Origin: Gemmatimonadota bacterium | GTDB lineage: Bacteria > Gemmatimonadota > Gemmatimonadetes > Palauibacterales > Palauibacteraceae | Assembly (NCBI GenBank): GCA_020351855.1 | Contig: CP070670.1 | Location: 1,949,642 to 2,000,603, forward strand | Direction of reading: 5' to 3' | Length of the DNA: 50,962 bases | Part shown: piece after piece, positions 28,350 to 37,010 of the stretch | Position numbering within the stretch: the stretch's first letter is position 1 | Layout of the letters: every line of letters begins with the position of its first letter | Notes under the pieces: generated by a model | The model's database searches: none | The model's input: the letters and a program-made list of their open reading frames with translations, nothing else | Told to the model about the DNA's origin: nothing | Translations under genes and position numbers: made by a program

Positions 28350-29819
28350 TCACAGCTGCTCGATCCTCATCATGTTCGTGGTCCCCTGCACATGAAACGG
28401 AACGCCGGCGGTCACGACGAACCGGTCCCCGGACCTGCCCAGTTCGAGGCGCCTGATCTCGGTCTTCGCGTGGTCCCGCATCCCGTCGTAAGCCGCCTCC
28501 CCGCGAAACAGAAGCGGGTGGACCCCCCAGACGAGGGACAGCTGGTTGTAGGTGCGCCATTGGTCGGTGACGGCCAGAATCGGAACGGGGGGTCGCTGTG
28601 ACGCTACGACCCGAGCCGTGAATCCGCTGCGCGTCAGGGTGACGATGCAGCTCGCGTCGAGCCGCTCCACTGCCTCCACGGCGGCCGCCGAGATGGCGGC
28701 GGAGCTCGACTGCTGTACGGAGGACCGCTCAGAGCCGACGCGCCGGGCCCGCGAACGCGGTGTCGTCTGGCTCTCGATCCTCCTAATGATGCGGTCCATG
28801 GCCTGGACCGCCTCGACGGGGTACCTCCCCACGGCCGTCTCCGCAGAGAGCATGACGACATCTGTGCCGTCGAGCAGGGCGTGGGCCACGTCGGAAACCT
28901 CGGCCCGCGTGGGCCGCGACTGCTGCGTCATCGACTCCAGCATCTGAGTTGCCGTGATGACCGGACGCGCCAGCTCCTGGCCCAGCGCAATTATCCGCTT
29001 CTGTACCATCGGCACCTCTTCGAACGGGAGCTCAACGCCCAGATCTCCGCGCGCCACCATCACGCCATCGCTCAACCGTATGATCTCCTCCAGTTCCTTG
29101 AGCGCCTGATCCTTCTCGACCTTGGCAATGACCAGCCCCTCGCCCCCGACCACCTCGCGGGCCAACTCCACGTCGCGGGCGCGCTGCACGAAGCTCAGGC
29201 CCACGAAGTCGATGTGCTGGGAGCGGGCAAAATCCAGATCCCGCCGGTCCTTGTCCGTCACGAAAGGCGTCTCCACGTTGACGCCAGGCAGATTGATCCC
29301 CTTGTGCGCCTGGATCACTCCATCGGTGAGGGCGCACGCCTCGAGGGCCTGGCCGTCCGCGCCGAGTGCCTCGAAGGCGAGGCTGCCGTCGTCGAGTAGC
29401 AGGCGGCGGCCGGGTTCGACGCTGCTGGCCAGGCCGGCGTAAGTGGTCGGTATCGTGCCCGCCGTCGGCGAGTCCGCATCGGCAGCGGTCTCCCTGTCCG
29501 TGTCGTCCGTCGGGACGAACCGGTACGTCTCGCCCTTGACGACCCGTATCGGTGAGGACAGCGGCCCGACCCTCACGCGAGGGCCCTGCAGGTCGACCAG
29601 CACTGCCAGCGGACGGGCGAGCTCGCGCGCCAGATCACGCACCTGCGCGATGATCGGCGCCGCCTCCTCGTGGCCGGCGTGCGCGAAGTTGATCCGGATA
29701 CCATCGGAACCGGCCTCCACCAGGGCCCTCAACGTGGCCGGATCCTGGCTAGCCGGTCCGACCGTGCTCAGGATCTTCGCGCGTCGCAACTGTCGGATCA
29801 TCGGTCCTCGTAACGCCAT
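28350..29819 (-). CDS. pyk: Pyruvate kinase
   Basis: This enzyme converts phosphoenolpyruvate and ADP to pyruvate and ATP, the last step of glycolysis. The 489-aa product begins RRAKILSTVGPASQDP. It has the catalytic site signature VIAKVEKDQALKELEEI, MVARGDLGVELPFEEV, the ATQMLESM loop and a C-terminal regulatory domain. The ATG at 29819 has a weak upstream signal, and another ATG lies 18 nt later. The 144-nt upstream gap holds a hairpin (29905-29927) and a TATCAT-like box. Confidence 0.96.
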   Translation of the reverse strand: MALRGPMIRQLRRAKILSTVGPASQDPATLRALVEAGSDGIRINFAHAGHEEAAPIIAQVRDLARELARPLAVLVDLQGPRVRVGPLSSPIRVVKGETYRFVPTDDTDRETAADADSPTAGTIPTTYAGLASSVEPGRRLLLDDGSLAFEALGADGQALEACALTDGVIQAHKGINLPGVNVETPFVTDKDRRDLDFARSQHIDFVGLSFVQRARDVELAREVVGGEGLVIAKVEKDQALKELEEIIRLSDGVMVARGDLGVELPFEEVPMVQKRIIALGQELARPVITATQMLESMTQQSRPTRAEVSDVAHALLDGTDVVMLSAETAVGRYPVEAVQAMDRIIRRIESQTTPRSRARRVGSERSSVQQSSSAAISAAAVEAVERLDASCIVTLTRSGFTARVVASQRPPVPILAVTDQWRTYNQLSLVWGVHPLLFRGEAAYDGMRDHAKTEIRRLELGRSGDRFVVTAGVPFHVQGTTNMMRIEQL

Positions 29820-29904
29820 GAAGCGCAGCAGCTCCCGGTAGTCGCCCGACCCACCGGAGCGTCCGCCTACGTGTTCCGCAGAGGGATGATATAAGCGCCC
29901 CCCT

Positions 29905-29927
29905 CGGCACCCGGCAGGCAGGTGCCG
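29905..29927 (-). terminator. Hairpin downstream of the orphan 110-aa gene
   Basis: CGGCACC and GGTGCCG form a 7-bp perfect stem with a 9-nt loop, 37 nt after the stop of the minus-strand gene at 29964. There is no T-run. It separates that gene from pyk. Confidence 0.35.
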
Positions 29928-29963
29928 GAAGGGGGCGGCTCGCTTTCCGGGTGGTCCTACCCG

Positions 29964-30296
29964 TCAGGCGCTCAGTTGTTGATACGCCGCGGAGAGCTCC
30001 GGCCGATGCTCCGCGATCCACTCGTGGATCGTCCGGAGACTGGGCAGCGGGAGAGGCTCGAGCGCTCGCATCTGGAGGCCCGGAATCACGCACACCGCCG
30101 CGCGTCGGAGAAGGTAGGCCCTCTGTCGAGATCTCTGCTCATCGCTCAGGCTGGTACCGCCGGGCACGTCAGGTATGGGCTCGAGCAAACGCGTGTAACT
30201 GTAGACTTCCCTGGCTGAGAACTGGGCGGGGATCTGATACGCCCTGCCAGCCAACTCGAAGAGACCGTCCGGCTTGATGGACAGTAGATCCGACAT
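29964..30296 (-). CDS. Small protein of unknown function (tail-chaperone-like)
   Basis: I do not recognise this 110-aa protein with certainty. It starts at ATG 30296 with a strong Shine-Dalgarno (GGAGGTTGGAC-ATG). It begins MSDLLSIKPDGLFELAGRAY, then has SAREVYSYTRLLEPIPDVP, a helical RSRQRAYLLRRAAVCVIPG and an IHEWIAEHRPELSAAY C-terminus. The pattern recalls phage tail-assembly chaperone or portal-adaptor proteins, but no other phage gene is near. It has its own candidate promoter and a hairpin after its end, so it appears to be a single-gene unit, divergent from the cold-shock gene. Confidence 0.7.
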   Translation of the reverse strand: MSDLLSIKPDGLFELAGRAYQIPAQFSAREVYSYTRLLEPIPDVPGGTSLSDEQRSRQRAYLLRRAAVCVIPGLQMRALEPLPLPSLRTIHEWIAEHRPELSAAYQQLSA

Positions 30297-30362
30297 GTCC
30301 AACCTCCATTCCAGCTTGCCACGCCGGTCCGGCACCGCACGCGAACGGTGAGCAGGGCTGCC

Positions 30363-30391
30363 AACATACGACGCCCCGACAGATGCAGCAA
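30363..30391 (-). promoter_or_regulatory. Candidate promoter of the 110-aa protein gene
   Basis: The minus strand has TTGCTG (30386-30391), a 17-nt spacer and TATGTT (30363-30368). The predicted start is about 60 nt before the ATG. Spacing is ideal; the -35 match is only 3/6. Confidence 0.4.
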
Positions 30392-30454
30392 ATAATCACA
30401 GAACGTCCATCCCGGTCGTGTGTATATGGCGTCGGCCGGGCTGTGTGGGGATGG

Positions 30455-30483
30455 TTGTAAAGGCCGGGATGACGGTGTAGGTT
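30455..30483 (+). promoter_or_regulatory. Candidate promoter of the csp-rpsU unit
   Basis: TTGTAA (30455-30460), a 17-nt spacer and TAGGTT (30478-30483) precede the cold-shock gene. They would give a leader of about 85 nt, a length common for cold-shock mRNAs. The -10 match is weak (3/6). The 277-nt divergent gap otherwise shows no gene. Confidence 0.3.
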
Positions 30484-30573
30484 GCTGGCCCCGCGGCTCC
30501 GGACGTGGCTGTTCTTAGGGAGATTTGGCGCACCGCGATTCTCCGGTGCATGTGCATGTGAAGGAGATGGTTC

Positions 30574-30879
30574 ATGGCTCGGGAGACGGGCACCGTCAAG
30601 TGGTTCTCGAACGAGAAGGGGTACGGTTTCATCAGACGGGCTAGCGGCGAGGAGGTCTTCGTCCACTACACGGACATCGTCGGCGACGGCTTCCGATCGC
30701 TCAAGGAAGGCGAGGCCGTCGACTTCGAGGTGGTGATCGGAGATCGCGGTCCGAAGGCGCACCGTGTCTCGCCGCAAGGACAGGCGGACTTTGGCACTCC
30801 CGCGGCGACGGACACGAACGGCCGAAGCCTGGCCTCGCAGCTCCGAGAGAAGCTCGGTCGTCTGTTCAACGTCGCATAA
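30574..30879 (+). CDS. Cold-shock-domain protein
   Basis: The 101-aa product is a CspA-type nucleic-acid chaperone. The OB-fold domain (residues 1-66) has [18 protein letters not shown] with the RNP1 motif KGYGFI and the RNP2 motif VFVHYT. About 35 extra residues follow ([20 protein letters not shown] and a basic helix [13 protein letters not shown]), which plain CspA proteins lack. The ATG has AAGGAG upstream. It is followed after 28 nt by rpsU, a pairing known from other phyla. Confidence 0.95.
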   Translation: MARETGTVKWFSNEKGYGFIRRASGEEVFVHYTDIVGDGFRSLKEGEAVDFEVVIGDRGPKAHRVSPQGQADFGTPAATDTNGRSLASQLREKLGRLFNVA

Positions 30880-30896
30880 GCGAGTCGCATAAGCGA
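30871..30896 (+). repeat. 13-bp tandem duplication across the csp stop codon
   Basis: GTCGCATAAGCGA occurs twice head to tail (30871-30883 and 30884-30896). The first copy holds the last two codons and TAA of the cold-shock gene. The second forms the spacer before the rpsU Shine-Dalgarno. Confidence 0.9.
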
Positions 30897-30907
30897 AAGG
30901 AGGCAGC

Positions 30908-31108
30908 TTGGAGTATCGTCTCGACGAGGGAGAAGAGCTCGATCGCGCGCTCAAGAAGTTTCGGCGGAAGGTTCAGCGCGCTGGTATCTTCCGCGACATC
31001 AAGAAGAACCGGTTCTACGAGAAGCCCAGCGAGGCCCGGCGTCGCAAGATGAAGGCGGCGGAGCGCCGGCGTAAGCGGCGAAAGCGCCGCGCCGCCAGCC
31101 GAAGCTAG
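30908..31108 (+). CDS. rpsU: 30S ribosomal protein S21
   Basis: The 66-aa product is bS21: DEGEELDRALKKFRRKVQRA, then FYEKPSEARRRKMKAAERRR and a very basic tail. It joins the small subunit late and helps mRNA initiation near the anti-Shine-Dalgarno end. It starts with TTG, preceded by a near-perfect AAAGGAGG. Confidence 0.95.
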   Translation: MEYRLDEGEELDRALKKFRRKVQRAGIFRDIKKNRFYEKPSEARRRKMKAAERRRKRRKRRAASRS

Positions 31109-31130
31109 CTCTCTTGGCGGTCGGGCCGGA

Positions 31131-31502
31131 TCAGAGCCTGCAACCTACGAGCCCCGGGCGCGTGACGTAGCTCCGGGGCGGTCGCGCCTCCCCGCCGAAG
31201 ACGGCGCACTCGTTTTCAGCCGTCGCGGCAATCGCCGAGTAGCCGCGACGATCTCCCTGCACGATGCTGACCTGCACGCCCCTGCTGGGCGAGAACTCCA
31301 GCTCCCCGAGTCGGTTCGTGTACCTGTCGTTGAGGGTCCGGAAGTGCTCCTGCGCCGATTGGAGGGCTTCGAGATCGGATCGCAAGTGCGTCTCGGGCGC
31401 GGACCTGTGCGGGGATTCGCGCGACCCGATGACCGCTTGCCGGGCGCAGGCGGCCAGCATTATCGAGCCGATGGCGACGACGGCCGCCGCGGAAGAGGAC
31501 AT
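31131..31502 (-). CDS. Lipoprotein with a pseudopilin-like C-terminal domain
   Basis: The 123-aa product has a lipoprotein signal (MSSSAAAVVAIGSIMLAAC, acceptor Cys19). The mature part reads like the globular part of a minor pilin/pseudopilin: LQSAQEHFRTLNDRYTNRLG, then LEFSPSRGVQVSIVQ, GYSAIAATAENECAVF and a closing GLVGC, giving two Cys that may pair. It lacks the pilin N-terminal helix and prepilin cleavage site, so it would not assemble as a pilin. It stands alone, convergent with rpsU. Confidence 0.7.
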   Translation of the reverse strand: MSSSAAAVVAIGSIMLAACARQAVIGSRESPHRSAPETHLRSDLEALQSAQEHFRTLNDRYTNRLGELEFSPSRGVQVSIVQGDRRGYSAIAATAENECAVFGGEARPPRSYVTRPGLVGCRL

Positions 31503-31568
31503 GCCGGAAAACCTCCGATGCTCGCGAGGACTTCGCCGCGACGGGTCGGGATCGACCCGCGCCCCGGT

Positions 31569-32426
31569 CTATAGACGAAACTTCTCGACGAGTCGTTTCT
31601 CCGTCTCGCCCTCGATGTGGGCTTCGACTTCCAGATACTCCTCCAGGCCGGACCCACTCAACTTCTCCCTCAGCAACTGGTCCACCTGAAACACGCCCGC
31701 CGAGTTCGTCATGTCGATTCGGATCGTCACCGGAACGTCATCGCCACGCTCGATGTGCACTCCCTCCACCGCAGCCGCCGAGACGGCATGAATGCTCACG
31801 GAGCCTGCGCGGAACGGGATGCGGGAGCGGCCCTGTGCCATGTCGAGCGCGTCGGCGATCCGAAGGACGCCGGCTTCCACGGTGAGGGGACGTCCACCCG
31901 ACCGATGGGCGATGATGGCGTGCAGCACCTCGGAGATCAGGATCTCGAGCGCTGGACCCTCATAGGAGGAAGCGAGGAGCTGTCTGAGGATCGGGCGGGC
32001 GATGAACAGCGAGAAGGCCTCATGTCCATCCCGGTGAATCGCGATGCCCACATCGTGCAGGAGCGCCGCGAGGCACACGACGACCTCCGCATCTTCCTGC
32101 TCCATGCCATAATCGGCCACGACGCTCGGAACGACCCCGCCCTCGACGAGGAGACGGAGAAGCCGGAGGGCGGAGTTCGCGACGATCTGCACGTGCACCG
32201 GCCCGTGATCGGACATGGCGAGCCGGTCCACGGCGTTGACGTTGGTCGCGATCCAGAGCGCATAGAGCTCGTCGCTCCCGTTCACCTCCTCCACGATCGC
32301 CGCTAGCCTCGGGTTGTGCCGGGCCGGCAGGCGGACCTTCACCCGGTTCTTGAAGCGCTCCTCTATGGATGCGCCTCGCGTCTCCTCGACCGGCTGTTGC
32401 GGCCCGGGACCTTCCGCCGAGGTCAC
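31569..32426 (-). CDS. HD-domain phosphohydrolase
   Basis: The 285-aa product has the HD motif series His74 (SDHGPVHV), HD at 124-125 (LLHDVGIAIH), His residues in EVLHAIIAHRSG and Asp192 in RIADALDMA. It is thus a metal-dependent phosphohydrolase; the nucleotide or phosphoester substrate is not apparent. The C-terminal ~85 residues form a separate region (VEGVHIERGDDVPVTIRIDM...). The GTG overlaps the TGA of the aminotransferase gene (GTGA), so the two are translationally coupled. Confidence 0.85.
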   Translation of the reverse strand: MTSAEGPGPQQPVEETRGASIEERFKNRVKVRLPARHNPRLAAIVEEVNGSDELYALWIATNVNAVDRLAMSDHGPVHVQIVANSALRLLRLLVEGGVVPSVVADYGMEQEDAEVVVCLAALLHDVGIAIHRDGHEAFSLFIARPILRQLLASSYEGPALEILISEVLHAIIAHRSGGRPLTVEAGVLRIADALDMAQGRSRIPFRAGSVSIHAVSAAAVEGVHIERGDDVPVTIRIDMTNSAGVFQVDQLLREKLSGSGLEEYLEVEAHIEGETEKRLVEKFRL

Positions 32427-33589
32427 GCAGCACCGCCCTTCAGGGCCGCCAGTCGCTCGCCGGCCTCCCCCAGCAGGTCGAGCGTCTTGGGGAACGCGAA
32501 GCGTACGAGGTGGCGACCATCCCCCGGGCGGGCGTAGAAGCTGGAGCCCGGTACGGGCGCCACCCCGATCTCCCGGGTCAGCCAGTATGAGAACCGGTCA
32601 TCCGGCAGCGCGCTGATCTCGGAGAAATCGGCCAGGATATAGTAGGCTCCCTGTGGGGAAGCGGCTCGGAAGCCGGCTTGCTCCAGGTGACGATGCAGCA
32701 GGTCACGACGGGACCGGTAATCGGACGCCAGGCTGTCGTAGTATTCCGGGCCCAGCGTCTCCATCGCCGCCGCCACGCCCTCTTGCAGCGGAGCGGGCGC
32801 CCCGACCGTCAGGAAGTCGTGCACCTTCCGGATCGCTTCCGTGACTTCTGGCGGGGCGATGACCGTTCCGATCCGCCAACCGGTGACGCTGTATGTCTTC
32901 GATGCGCCGCTGATCGTGATCGTCCGCTCACGCATGCCGGGCAGCGTGGCGATCGGCACGTGCCGGCCTTCGAAAAGGATGTGTTCGTACACCTCGTCGG
33001 TGACCGCCCAGGCATCGTGGCGCTGGCACAGCTCGGCGACCGCCTGCAACTCGGCTTGCGACAGCACCCTGCCGGTCGGGTTGTTCGGGCTGTTGAGGAT
33101 GAGGGCCCGCGTCCGCTCTGAGAACGCCTTCTCGAGCCGCTCCAGGTCGAGCTCCCAGGACGGTGGCGCCCAGATCGGACAGAACACGGGCTTCGCGGCG
33201 CAGATGATGGTATCGGGGCCGTAGTTCTCGTAGAACGGCTCGGGAACGATGACCTCATCGCCCGGATCGACGATCGCCAGCAGGACCGCCGCCATCGCCT
33301 CGGTGGCCCCACAGGTCACGGTGATCTCCGACTCGGGGTCGACCTCGATCCCGTAGGATGCGGCGTACTTGGCCGCGAGCGCGACCCTCAGGCGCCGTGA
33401 TCCCCACGTGATCGCGTACTGGTTGATATCCTCCTGGATCGCCCGGGTCGCCTCCTGCTTGAGGATCTCGGGTGCCGGGAAGTTGGGAAAGCCCTGGGCC
33501 AGGTTGATCGCGCCGTGCTCGTTTGCCAGGCGGGTCATCCCGCGGATGACGGATTCGGTGAAGCCGCGCGTCCGGTGGGCCGTATGCAT
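32423..33589 (-). CDS. Class I/II PLP aminotransferase
   Basis: The 388-aa product is a fold-type I aminotransferase. It has NLAQGFPNFPAPE, the substrate/PLP elements TCGATEAM, ILNSPNNPTG and VTDEVYEHILF, and the PLP lysine Lys231 in SGASKTYSVTGWRIG. The NLAQGFPNF start and ASKTYSVTGWR resemble methionine/kynurenine-type (KAT/YbdL-like) aminotransferases; exact specificity is unknown. ATG 33589 was chosen because the sequence further upstream is not conserved-looking. Confidence 0.9.
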   Translation of the reverse strand: MHTAHRTRGFTESVIRGMTRLANEHGAINLAQGFPNFPAPEILKQEATRAIQEDINQYAITWGSRRLRVALAAKYAASYGIEVDPESEITVTCGATEAMAAVLLAIVDPGDEVIVPEPFYENYGPDTIICAAKPVFCPIWAPPSWELDLERLEKAFSERTRALILNSPNNPTGRVLSQAELQAVAELCQRHDAWAVTDEVYEHILFEGRHVPIATLPGMRERTITISGASKTYSVTGWRIGTVIAPPEVTEAIRKVHDFLTVGAPAPLQEGVAAAMETLGPEYYDSLASDYRSRRDLLHRHLEQAGFRAASPQGAYYILADFSEISALPDDRFSYWLTREIGVAPVPGSSFYARPGDGRHLVRFAFPKTLDLLGEAGERLAALKGGAA

Positions 33590-33741
33590 GGCGCAATGTG
33601 CGCGCGGACCGGCCGGGGCGGAAGAGCAATCCCCCACCGGCCGAATCCAGATTCTCCCCACAATCCGCCGGCGGGAGTCAACCGTAGTGTGAACGTTGCG
33701 CCCGGACGGTCTTGCCGAGCGATTCCGACAGGGAGGATTTC

Positions 33742-35346
33742 ATGGCACGGTCCCGCAGGCCGCAGGTCTACCGGCCCGAGCGGGTCGACGGCTCTTACGA
33801 CGCCATCGTCATCGGATCCGGGATGGGGGGGCTCTCCACCGCAGCCCTCCTCTCGCGCGCCGGCCGCCGCGTTCTCGTGCTCGAGCGCCACTACGCCATG
33901 GGCGGCTTCACCCACACCTTCCGGCGCAAGCCCTTCGAGTGGGATGTAGGAGTCCACTACGTCGGGGAGTTTCACACCGAAGGCACGCTCCCGAAGCTGC
34001 TCATCGACGACATCAGCGACGGCAGCCTCGCCTGGGCTCCGATGCCGGAGAACTATGACCGCATCGTCTTCCCGGATCGCTCGTACGACTTTTGGGCCGG
34101 ACGAGAACGCTTCGTGGAAGGTTTGTCCGGAGACTTCCCGGCGGCCCGACAGACGCTCCAGCGGTACGTCGAAGTCGTCGATTCGGCCTACGCGGCCGCG
34201 ATGCCGTATTTCCAGCACAAGGCCCTTCCGCCCATCCTGGAGCTGCCCGCTCGGCCCATCCTCCGCCGCAAGTTTCTGCGCTACTCCGGTCGCACGACCC
34301 TGAAGGCGCTCCAAGCGTTCACGGAGGATCCGAGGCTCATCGGGGTCCTGGCTGGCCAGTGGCCCGCGTACGGCCTGCCTCCCCGCCAGTCCAGCTTCGG
34401 CATCCATGCCCTTGTTGCGAGCCACTACCTGGGCGGTCCAGCATACCCGGTCGGAGGGGCGAGCCGCATCGCGGACAGCATCCTGCCCACCATCGAGACG
34501 AGCGGCGGCACCGTTCTCGTAGCCGGCGCGGTCGAGCAGGTGCTCGTCAGGAACGGCCGCGCCGTGGGGGTGCGCATGGCCGGCGGGCAGGAGATCCCGG
34601 CCCCGCTAATCATCAGCGATGCGGGCGCCGACACGACGTTTCAGAGTCTGCTCGATGACGACACGCGCGGCCGGCTCGGATGGACGGAGAAGCTGGCCGA
34701 GCTTGGACCCTCCACCGGTCATCTCTGCCTGTATGTCGGCCTGGCGGAGAGCGCCGAGAAGCTCGGTCTTCAACCCACCAACCTCTTCATCCATCCGAGC
34801 TACGACCATGACCGCAGCGTGCGGACGTTCGCGACGGACCCTGAAGCGCCGCTCCCGCTCGTGTACATCTCCTTTCCGTCGGCGAAGGACCCGAGCTGGA
34901 CGGAGCGTCATGGGGAGACGGCCACGGTGGAGGTCATCAGCTTCGCCCCGTACGTGTGGTTCGAGCGCTGGGAGGATCGGCGGTGGAGGAAGCGGGGCGA
35001 GGACTACGAGGAGCTCAAGGCCCGGTTCTCCGAACGGCTGCTCGAGGCACTTCTCGAGCACGTTCCCGAGACGCGTGGAAAGGTGGCGTTCCACGAGCTC
35101 TCCACGCCGCTCTCGACCCGCCATTTCGCCAACTACCGCCGGGGAGAGATCTACGGTCTGAGGCCCACGCCGGAGCGGTTTCGAGCGGCCTGGCTGAGGC
35201 CGCGCACGCCGATCCGCGGGCTCTACCTCACGGGTCAGGACGTCGTCGCCCACGGGGTGGTGGGAGCCCTGTACGCCGGCCTGGTCACGGCCTCGGCCGT
35301 GCTCCGCCGCGATGTGCTGAAGGGCGTCCGCCAGCGCGCGGGCTGA
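33742..35346 (+). CDS. FAD-dependent oxidoreductase (retinol saturase/CrtI-like)
   Basis: The 534-aa product has the FAD Rossmann motif IVIGSGMGGLSTAALLSRAG near the start, then LVLERHYAMGGFTHTF and WDVGVHYVG. The C-terminus has the FAD signature GLYLTGQDVVAHGVVGALYAG. This order is typical of all-trans-retinol 13,14-reductase and phytoene-desaturase relatives, which saturate or desaturate polyene lipids. No carotenoid genes are near. The ATG has GGGAGG upstream. It is divergent from the aminotransferase gene across 152 nt. Confidence 0.85.
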   Translation: MARSRRPQVYRPERVDGSYDAIVIGSGMGGLSTAALLSRAGRRVLVLERHYAMGGFTHTFRRKPFEWDVGVHYVGEFHTEGTLPKLLIDDISDGSLAWAPMPENYDRIVFPDRSYDFWAGRERFVEGLSGDFPAARQTLQRYVEVVDSAYAAAMPYFQHKALPPILELPARPILRRKFLRYSGRTTLKALQAFTEDPRLIGVLAGQWPAYGLPPRQSSFGIHALVASHYLGGPAYPVGGASRIADSILPTIETSGGTVLVAGAVEQVLVRNGRAVGVRMAGGQEIPAPLIISDAGADTTFQSLLDDDTRGRLGWTEKLAELGPSTGHLCLYVGLAESAEKLGLQPTNLFIHPSYDHDRSVRTFATDPEAPLPLVYISFPSAKDPSWTERHGETATVEVISFAPYVWFERWEDRRWRKRGEDYEELKARFSERLLEALLEHVPETRGKVAFHELSTPLSTRHFANYRRGEIYGLRPTPERFRAAWLRPRTPIRGLYLTGQDVVAHGVVGALYAGLVTASAVLRRDVLKGVRQRAG

Positions 35347-35362
35347 CCGGGCGCGCCATGCT

Positions 35363-36910
35363 TCACGGCATGCGCATCACGCCCGCGAAGATCGAGATCC
35401 CGCTGAACAGGTTGCCCAGCCTCAGGTTCTCGTTCGGGCTGTGCTGGTTGTTGTCCGGGTTCACGATCGGCAGCAGAACGAAGGTGGCGCCCAGGTAGTC
35501 TGGGAACACGTGGCCGGGCACGCTTCCCCCGTGCGTGGGGATGACGACCGGCTCCTCCCCCGTCGCCTCACGCACGGCCTCGACGACCGCTCGAGCGGCC
35601 GGGTCATCGAGTGGCGTCCGAACCGCGGGATACCCGCGTGTGGACTCGATCTTGGCCAGCTTCGGGTGGCCCAGACGGGTAGCCAGATCCGGCTCCTCGG
35701 ACACCACGTGGTAACCCTGCCGGATCACGTGCCCGACGAATCGTTCCACCTGCTGCCGGGGCTGGATATCCCGCACCAGCCGGAAGTCCAGGCTGGCGAT
35801 CGCCCGATCCGGCACGATCGTCCGCGCCTGATCGCCCACCCAGGCACTCCACATGCCGCGCACGTTGAACGAGGGCAGCGTCACCATCTCCCAGCGCGAG
35901 CGGCCGCCTCCCTCGGGCAGAGCGATCCCCAGACGGCGCCGCTCTTCCTCCTCGTCCGGCAGGGCCGCCAAGGCTGCGGCGTCGGCGGGTCCGAGGGGCA
36001 GAACGTCCTCGTACCAGCCGGCGATCGTCACGCGGCCGTCCTCATCCTGGGCCGTGGCCAGCAGCTCCGCGAGTGCCTCGGCCGGATTGGGCGCCCAGTT
36101 GCCGTAGTGTCCGCTGTGCAGCGGCACCGTTGGCCCGTAGACCGTGATCTCGGCGGTCACGATGCCGCGCACGCCGAACACCGCAGTCGGCCGCCCGCTG
36201 GAGTGGCGAGGCCCGTCCGCGATCACGGCGAGGTCCGCGACAAGCAGATCCTCGTGCTCCCTCACCAGCCGGTCCAGATGGGGAGAACCCGCCTCCTCGT
36301 CACCCTCGAAGAGGAATTTCAGGTTGGACGTCGGCTGAAGACCCGCCGCCTCCAGCGCGTCTAGGGCCGACAGCAAGGCCACGATGGGCGACTTGTCGTC
36401 CGAGGCCGAGCGGCCGTAGATCCGCCAGTCATCCTCGATCGGCCCCTCGGCGGGAAGAGCGAAGGTCTCTGGCGAGCTCTCGAGATTGCCATCCCGCAGC
36501 ACCGGATCCCACGGGGCATGCCCCACCCAGCGGCTCGCATCTGTCGGCTGGCCGTCGTAGTGACAATAGAAGAGGATCGTCCGGGTCGCCCCCGGCACCG
36601 GGAGCTCGCCGAACACCATCGGCGGCCCGTCCGTCTCCAGCAGCCGCGTGCGGATCCCGCGCGCCTCCATCATCTCGACGAGCCGCGCTGCGTTCCTTCG
36701 GATGTTCTCCGTGTCAGCAGCCACATTGGGCAGCGCCAGGAAGTCGAGCAGCTCGGCGGTGATCTCCCGCCGGTGTGCATCCACGTAGAATGCCACCGCC
36801 TCCGCTTCCGTGCGGGCCGCCGGCACCTGCGCCGGGAGCCCCGCCGGTCCCAAGACCGTTGCGAAACCGAGAACGCCCGAAGCGAAGGCCAAGCGGGGCA
36901 ACGTGGGCAT
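35363..36910 (-). CDS. Exported M20-family metallopeptidase (dipeptidase)
   Basis: The 515-aa product has a Sec signal ([20 protein letters not shown], cleavage near AQVPA) and the M20 di-zinc set: [34 protein letters not shown] and the late HGGSVPG. A dimerisation domain is inserted in the middle (about 220-370, with PLHSGHYG). It probably cleaves dipeptides or N-acyl amino acids in the periplasm. The ATG at 36910 has GAGAGGAATA upstream. It converges on the FAD oxidoreductase gene with only 16 nt between stops. Confidence 0.92.
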   Translation of the reverse strand: MPTLPRLAFASGVLGFATVLGPAGLPAQVPAARTEAEAVAFYVDAHRREITAELLDFLALPNVAADTENIRRNAARLVEMMEARGIRTRLLETDGPPMVFGELPVPGATRTILFYCHYDGQPTDASRWVGHAPWDPVLRDGNLESSPETFALPAEGPIEDDWRIYGRSASDDKSPIVALLSALDALEAAGLQPTSNLKFLFEGDEEAGSPHLDRLVREHEDLLVADLAVIADGPRHSSGRPTAVFGVRGIVTAEITVYGPTVPLHSGHYGNWAPNPAEALAELLATAQDEDGRVTIAGWYEDVLPLGPADAAALAALPDEEEERRRLGIALPEGGGRSRWEMVTLPSFNVRGMWSAWVGDQARTIVPDRAIASLDFRLVRDIQPRQQVERFVGHVIRQGYHVVSEEPDLATRLGHPKLAKIESTRGYPAVRTPLDDPAARAVVEAVREATGEEPVVIPTHGGSVPGHVFPDYLGATFVLLPIVNPDNNQHSPNENLRLGNLFSGISIFAGVMRMP

Positions 36911-36965
36911 TATTCCTCTCCCATCTGTCTCTGGATGTAGCCGGGCGGGGTCTGGGATGGGGAGT

Positions 36966-36994
36966 GTGCGGAGCGGCGGTGCACCGCTCCGCAC
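36966..36994 (-). terminator. Strong hairpin after the H1-like gene
   Basis: GTGCGGAGCGG and CCGCTCCGCAC form an 11-bp perfect stem with a 7-nt loop, 16 nt after the stop of the H1-like gene. No T-run follows on either strand. The stability makes a transcription stop or RNA 3'-end protection plausible. Confidence 0.5.
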
Positions 36995-37010
36995 GGCACT
37001 AGAAGGCAGC

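Noticed and set aside
33960-33990. A third TGAAACT on the minus strand inside the FAD oxidoreductase gene
   Set aside because: It has no CGT at the matching distance and is inside a coding region, so it does not fit the ECF pattern.
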